Source: JAYODZ01 sp965662735 (GTDB taxonomy: Bacteria > Pseudomonadota > Alphaproteobacteria > RS24). Taken from it: 64,000 nt of DNA. Position numbers and translations under genes: made by a program. Below the pieces are notes generated by a model, which did not search any database, was not told the origin of the DNA, and worked only from the letters and a program-made list of their open reading frames with translations. Below, one piece after another: positions 60,270 through 64,000 of this stretch (its first letter is position 1; the number at the start of each line of letters is the position of its first letter). The stretch covers positions 1 to 64,000 of the forward strand of contig CBFIIU010000003.1 in assembly GCA_965662735.1 (NCBI GenBank), given 5' to 3'.

Positions 60270-61224
60270 TGTGGCTCCCATTAGGCAGATGGGCGGCCAG
60301 GGCCTCCAAGGCGGCCATGCGCACAGCCACACCTATTTCGACCTGTTCGCGAATAAGGCTGATATCGGGGTCGTCGGCGATGATGCTGTCAATTTCAACA
60401 CCTCGGTTCATGGGTCCGGGATGCATGACCAGGGCCCCGGGCTTAGCATAGGCAAGCTTATCGTGATCGAGACCATAAAGATGGTAATATTCGCGCGTAG
60501 AGGGGATCAAGGATCCGTTCATCCGTTCATTTTGCAGGCGCAACATCATCACAATATCGCACCCCGCGAGGCCCGATTTCATATCGTGAAAGACCTTGGT
60601 TCCCAATCGCTCCATGGTGGCGGGGACCAATGTGTGTGGGCCGACCACATGCACTTGACTGCCCATCAGGTTGAGTAAAGCAATATTGGATCGGGCGACG
60701 CGCGAATGTGCAATATCGCCGCAAATCGCGACCCGTAATCCTTCAAGCGTGCCAAGGCGTCGACGGATCGTCAGCGCATCAAGCAGGGCTTGCGTCGGAT
60801 GCTCATGCGAGCCATCACCGGCATTGAGAACAGAGCAGCTGACTTTTTGTGCAAGCAAGGCAACGGCACCGCTGGCGCCATGACGCACGACAATCAGGTC
60901 GGGGTTCATGGCATTTAAGGTCACCGCAGTGTCGATTAGGGTCTCGCCCTTATTCATTGCCGAGGCGGACACATTCATGTTCATCACATCGGCCCCAAGG
61001 CGTTTGCCGGCAAGTTCAAACGAGCTTTGAGTGCGGGTTGAGGATTCGAAGAAAAGATTGATTTGTGTGCGCCCGCGCAGCGTGTCGGATTTTTTGATCG
61101 CTTGACGATTAAAGTCAATATAGCTGTCTGCGCGATCGAGCAGGGCCGTAATCTCTGACCGCGATAGCCCCTCAATGCCCAGCAAGTGGCGGTGTGGGAA
61201 AGAAGACGTGTCGAAACTACTCAT
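60262..61224 (-). CDS. pyrB: Aspartate carbamoyltransferase catalytic subunit
   Basis: 320 residues. FFESSTRTQSSFELAGKRLG is the carbamoyl-phosphate signature and HPTQALLD, NLMGSQVHVVGP and LRLQNERM follow. It makes N-carbamoylaspartate in pyrimidine synthesis. It overlaps the pyrC-like gene by 8 bp; no pyrI regulatory subunit is adjacent. Confidence 0.96.
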   Translation of the reverse strand: MSSFDTSSFPHRHLLGIEGLSRSEITALLDRADSYIDFNRQAIKKSDTLRGRTQINLFFESSTRTQSSFELAGKRLGADVMNMNVSASAMNKGETLIDTAVTLNAMNPDLIVVRHGASGAVALLAQKVSCSVLNAGDGSHEHPTQALLDALTIRRRLGTLEGLRVAICGDIAHSRVARSNIALLNLMGSQVHVVGPHTLVPATMERLGTKVFHDMKSGLAGCDIVMMLRLQNERMNGSLIPSTREYYHLYGLDHDKLAYAKPGALVMHPGPMNRGVEIDSIIADDPDISLIREQVEIGVAVRMAALEALAAHLPNGSHNV

Positions 61225-61321
61225 TAAAAGTGAATCCTATACGTCTTTGGCCCCCTTGTCGCAAGCACTTTATCCTCGGGGTTTTGCAGACGACGCTCAA
61301 ATGCATCAATAGGGGCAATCC

Positions 61322-61801
61322 TTAGGTGGCGATAAAATCCAAATAGCCTTGCAAAATGAATGCCGCCGCCATTTTGTCAACGAGCTCGGCGCGACGTGCG
61401 CGTGAGGTATCCGCGTCGATCAGGGTGCGTGTGACGGCCTGCGTGGAAAGGCGTTCATCCCAATAGGCCAAGGCAAGACCGTCCAAAGCCGGATCTGCGG
61501 CGCGCTGAAGGTTGCGGACAAAGGCGCGGGTCGATTGGACGCGCGGGCCCTCGCTGCCATCCATGTTCAGCGGCAACCCCATAATCATGCCTCCGACCCC
61601 TCTATCGCGGATAATTTCACACAGCGCTTGTGCGTCAGCGGTGAATTTCGTTCGCTTGATCGTGAAATAGGGGGAGGCAATGGTCAGTCGGGTATCCGAT
61701 AGGGCAATGCCGATGGTCTTACTACCGAGGTCGAGGCCGCATAGAATTTGCCCCGCTTTAATGTGTTGGCGGAGTGTCGCCGGTGGGTCACAGATCATCA
61801 T
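61322..61801 (-). CDS. ruvX: Putative Holliday-junction resolvase / pre-16S rRNA nuclease RuvX (YqgF)
   Basis: 159 residues. The RNase H-like fold is seen in ILCGLDLGSKTIGIALSD, GLPLNMDGSEGPRV, DERLSTQAV and the final VDKMAAAFILQGYLD with its Asp. It is implicated in 16S rRNA 5' maturation in E. coli. It is divergent from gatC with 110 bp between. Confidence 0.93.
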   Translation of the reverse strand: MMICDPPATLRQHIKAGQILCGLDLGSKTIGIALSDTRLTIASPYFTIKRTKFTADAQALCEIIRDRGVGGMIMGLPLNMDGSEGPRVQSTRAFVRNLQRAADPALDGLALAYWDERLSTQAVTRTLIDADTSRARRAELVDKMAAAFILQGYLDFIAT

Positions 61802-61911
61802 TACTTTTGAATAGCCGACTTCTTCCCGCTCGGAAAGAGTTCATGTTGCTCGAATCGGATAGCTTTGCTAATGTCCGCCAATTAGATAATCACGTTGATA
61901 AAGGGTGTTTA

Positions 61912-62199
61912 ATGTCCGTAGATGTGTCCACGGTCCGTCGCGTTGCGCGTCTTGCGCGGCTCGGTGTTGATGAGGAAAAATTGCCGGCTTTGGCTCAAGA
62001 AATGTCGACGATTCTCGCATTTGTTGATCAGCTCAATGCGGTCGATACTCAAAATGTTCAGGCGATGACCAGTGGTGTGGATCGAGAGATTAAGCGTCGC
62101 GACGATGTGGTGACGGCGGGCAACCAAGTTGACGATATTTTAAGCAATGCGCCCTTGCGCGACGATGATTATTTCGCCGTCCCGAAAGTCATCGAGTAG
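61912..62199 (+). CDS. gatC: Aspartyl/glutamyl-tRNA amidotransferase subunit C
   Basis: 95 residues from the ATG at 61912 (MSVDVSTVRRVARLARLGVDE), with AAAGGG upstream. The frame extends 138 bp further back into the ruvX start region and is rejected there. The final segment LRDDDYFAVPKVIE is conserved. It stabilises GatA in the GatCAB complex. gatA follows 8 bp later. Confidence 0.95.
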   Translation: MSVDVSTVRRVARLARLGVDEEKLPALAQEMSTILAFVDQLNAVDTQNVQAMTSGVDREIKRRDDVVTAGNQVDDILSNAPLRDDDYFAVPKVIE

Positions 62200-62207
62200 G
62201 GGTGGTT

Positions 62208-63680
62208 ATGACAGCTCTCATAGATCTCGATCTGGCCGCCGCACGCGATGGCTTGGCTCAAAAAGAATTTACCGCCACAGAATTGGTGGATGCGCATATT
62301 GCGCATATGGAGCAGTCGCGCGCCCTCAATGCCGTCATTTTGGAAACGGCCGATTTGGCGCGCGAGATGGCGGCAGGGGCCGATCAGCGATTAGCCAATG
62401 GCACGGCGCGCCCCCTTGAAGGCGTGCCGCTTGGGATTAAGGATTTATTTTGTACAAAAGGCGTTCGCACGACGGCGTGTAGTCAAATTTTGGGGGAGTT
62501 CACGCCCCATTATGAATCGCGGGTGACGCAGAATTTGTGGGACGCTGGCGCCATCATGCTGGGCAAGCTCAATAATGATGAATTTGCGATGGGGTCGTCG
62601 AACGAAACCTCGCACTTTGGCCCTGTTATCAATCCGTGGCGTGGCGCGCAAGGGGAACACTTAGTGCCGGGCGGCTCGTCCGGCGGGTCGTCTGCCGCCG
62701 TCGCCGCGCATATTGGAGTTGCTGCCACAGCAACGGATACGGGCGGCTCCATTCGCCAGCCAGCCGCGTTTACCGGAACCGTTGGTTTGAAACCGACCTA
62801 TGGGCGGTGTTCGCGGTGGGGCATTGTGGCCTTTGCATCATCCTTAGATCAGGCTGGCCCGATCACCCGCACTGTTCGCGATGCCGCGATTATGCTGGAG
62901 CATATGGCGGGTCATGATCCGATGGACACGACCAGCGTCGACGTGCCGGTGCCCCAATATGAGGCCGCGCTGACGGGCGATATTCGCGGTATGCGGATCG
63001 GCATTCCAAAAGAATATCGGGTCGATGGCATGCCCGACGAGATTGAGGCGTTATGGTCGCAAGGCATTGACTGGCTGAAAGCGGCAGGCGCCGAGATTGT
63101 CGATGTGTCTTTGCCGCACACGCAATATGCGTTGCCGACCTATTATATTATTGCACCGGCCGAAGCATCCTCCAATTTGGCACGATATGATGGCGTACGC
63201 TACGGCCACAGGGTGAACGGAAATAGTATCACCGAGATGTATGAGGCAACCCGAGCCGCCGGCTTTGGCGATGAGGTGAAACGTCGTATTTTGATCGGTA
63301 CCTATGTGTTATCAGCCGGATATTACGACGCCTATTACGTTAAAGCACAAAAAGTTCGTCGCTTGATTTCGGATGATTTTTCGGCGGCCTATCGCCAATG
63401 TGATCTGTTGCTGACGCCGACCACACCGTCTCCCGCATTTGCCTTGGGCTCGCATTTTGATGATCCCGTTCAGATGTATATTAACGATGTGTTTACGGTG
63501 ACGGTGAACTTGGCCGGCTTACCCGCTCTCTCCATTCCAGCGGGCATGAGCGCAACCGGATTGCCCCTCGGACTGCAACTCATTGGCCCTGCTTTTGGCG
63601 AAGAGACGGTTTTGCGGGCGGGGCATGTGATGGAGCAGGCGGCTCAATTTACAGCGCGTCCAGATCAGTGGTGGGTGTAA
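62208..63680 (+). CDS. gatA: Aspartyl/glutamyl-tRNA amidotransferase subunit A
   Basis: 490 residues from the ATG at 62208; a GTG two codons earlier is possible. The amidase signature has the catalytic Lys in GIKDLFCTKG and the two Ser in PGGSSGGSSAAVAA and TDTGGSIRQPA. It releases ammonia from glutamine for transamidation of mischarged Glu-tRNA(Gln) or Asp-tRNA(Asn). It is 3 bp before gatB. Confidence 0.96.
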   Translation: MTALIDLDLAAARDGLAQKEFTATELVDAHIAHMEQSRALNAVILETADLAREMAAGADQRLANGTARPLEGVPLGIKDLFCTKGVRTTACSQILGEFTPHYESRVTQNLWDAGAIMLGKLNNDEFAMGSSNETSHFGPVINPWRGAQGEHLVPGGSSGGSSAAVAAHIGVAATATDTGGSIRQPAAFTGTVGLKPTYGRCSRWGIVAFASSLDQAGPITRTVRDAAIMLEHMAGHDPMDTTSVDVPVPQYEAALTGDIRGMRIGIPKEYRVDGMPDEIEALWSQGIDWLKAAGAEIVDVSLPHTQYALPTYYIIAPAEASSNLARYDGVRYGHRVNGNSITEMYEATRAAGFGDEVKRRILIGTYVLSAGYYDAYYVKAQKVRRLISDDFSAAYRQCDLLLTPTTPSPAFALGSHFDDPVQMYINDVFTVTVNLAGLPALSIPAGMSATGLPLGLQLIGPAFGEETVLRAGHVMEQAAQFTARPDQWWV

Positions 63681-63683
63681 CAC

Positions 63684-64000
63684 ATGGCGGCAACGGATAA
63701 TTTGATCGANNNNNNNNNNNNNNNNNNNNNNNNNNNNNTAGGGCTTGAAGTGCATGCCCAAGTGTCTTCGGTTGCAAAATTATTTTCAGGGGCATCGGCC
63801 ACCTATGGCGGTGAGCCAAACGCCCACGTGTCGCTCGTGGATGCGGCCATGCCCGGCATGCTGCCTGTAATTAATTGGTTTTGTGTCGAGCAAGCCGTGC
63901 GCACGGGGCTGGGCCTAAAGGCAAAAATTAATACCTATTCTGTTTTTGACCGCAAAAACTATTTTTATCCCGACTTGCCGCAAGGCTACCAAATTTCGCA
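63684..64000 (+). CDS. gatB: Aspartyl/glutamyl-tRNA amidotransferase subunit B (partial, with gap)
   Basis: Starts at the ATG at 63684 (MAATDNLI) and runs off the window. After the 29-N gap the frame resumes in phase with GLEVHAQVSSVAKLFSG, then NYFYPDLPQGYQIS, which are GatB signatures. The gap length therefore preserves the frame. GatB holds the tRNA and kinase/transamidase site. Confidence 0.94.
   Translation, partial: MAATDNLIXXXXXXXXXXXGLEVHAQVSSVAKLFSGASATYGGEPNAHVSLVDAAMPGMLPVINWFCVEQAVRTGLGLKAKINTYSVFDRKNYFYPDLPQGYQIS
63710..63738. other. Assembly gap (29 N)
   Basis: It lies inside gatB codons 9-19. The reading frame is the same on both sides, so the gap size may be exact. Confidence 0.99.

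Overview
The window comes from the chromosome of an alphaproteobacterium. The evidence is a set of genes and gene orders typical of that class: mipZ (mid-cell positioning ATPase), an ATP12-type ATPase chaperone, DUF1489, DUF3572 and DUF983 proteins, a DinB with an N-terminal CxxC pair, pyrB followed by a motif-less dihydroorotase, plsY-dprA-topA-rnr, and clpS-clpA. Order and genus cannot be fixed from the sequence alone. Two runs of N (58231-58420 and 63710-63738) show that this is a draft scaffold.

Layout. Positions 1-12834 hold the end of the S10 cluster and the whole spc and alpha ribosomal clusters (rplC' to rplQ, including secY, adk and rpoA), with a near-consensus internal promoter before rpsM. 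The run ends at an intrinsic terminator that lies inside the signal-peptide codons of the next gene, a DegP/HtrA protease. Positions 12839-20198 continue on the same strand: protease, RluC-like pseudouridine synthase, HAD phosphatase, ATP12 chaperone and both propionyl-CoA carboxylase subunits. lipB and a siroheme/cysH pair follow as divergent units.

Positions 22354-28597 are the accessory part. An intact tRNA-Leu(GAG) is followed by a roughly 6.15 kb integrated element bounded by a perfect 59-bp direct repeat of the tRNA 3' part. The element is visibly richer in A+T than its flanks. It carries a tyrosine integrase, a small lipoprotein, a small secreted repeat protein, a 433-residue protein with motifs resembling the palm of family A DNA polymerases, a 351-bp intergenic region full of inverted repeats, an HNH-HIT fusion protein and a Sel1-repeat lipoprotein. 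Paired 9-bp direct repeats with identical spacing sit at both ends and look like integrase arm sites. No phage structural genes are visible. The element therefore looks like a small replicating integrative element or phage satellite rather than a prophage. It is the best candidate here for an undescribed system.

Positions 28721-45655 return to chromosomal genes: an outer-membrane beta-barrel, Nudix hydrolase, Pit phosphate transporter, enoyl-CoA hydratase-like protein, a YeeE/YedE pair, MAPEG, MgtE, Kelch protein, DUF1489, a SDR-ALDH-panC unit, mipZ, a J-domain protein, a D-Ala-D-Ala carboxypeptidase with an in-frame 12-bp tandem repeat, and clpS-clpA. Positions 45693-61224 are almost entirely minus strand: HIT, GNAT-like, RidA, DinB, HAD-like, DUF3572, rpmG, Nudix, DUF983, rnr, topA, dprA, plsY, pyrC-like and pyrB. 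ruvX then diverges from gatC-gatA-gatB, which runs off the right end.
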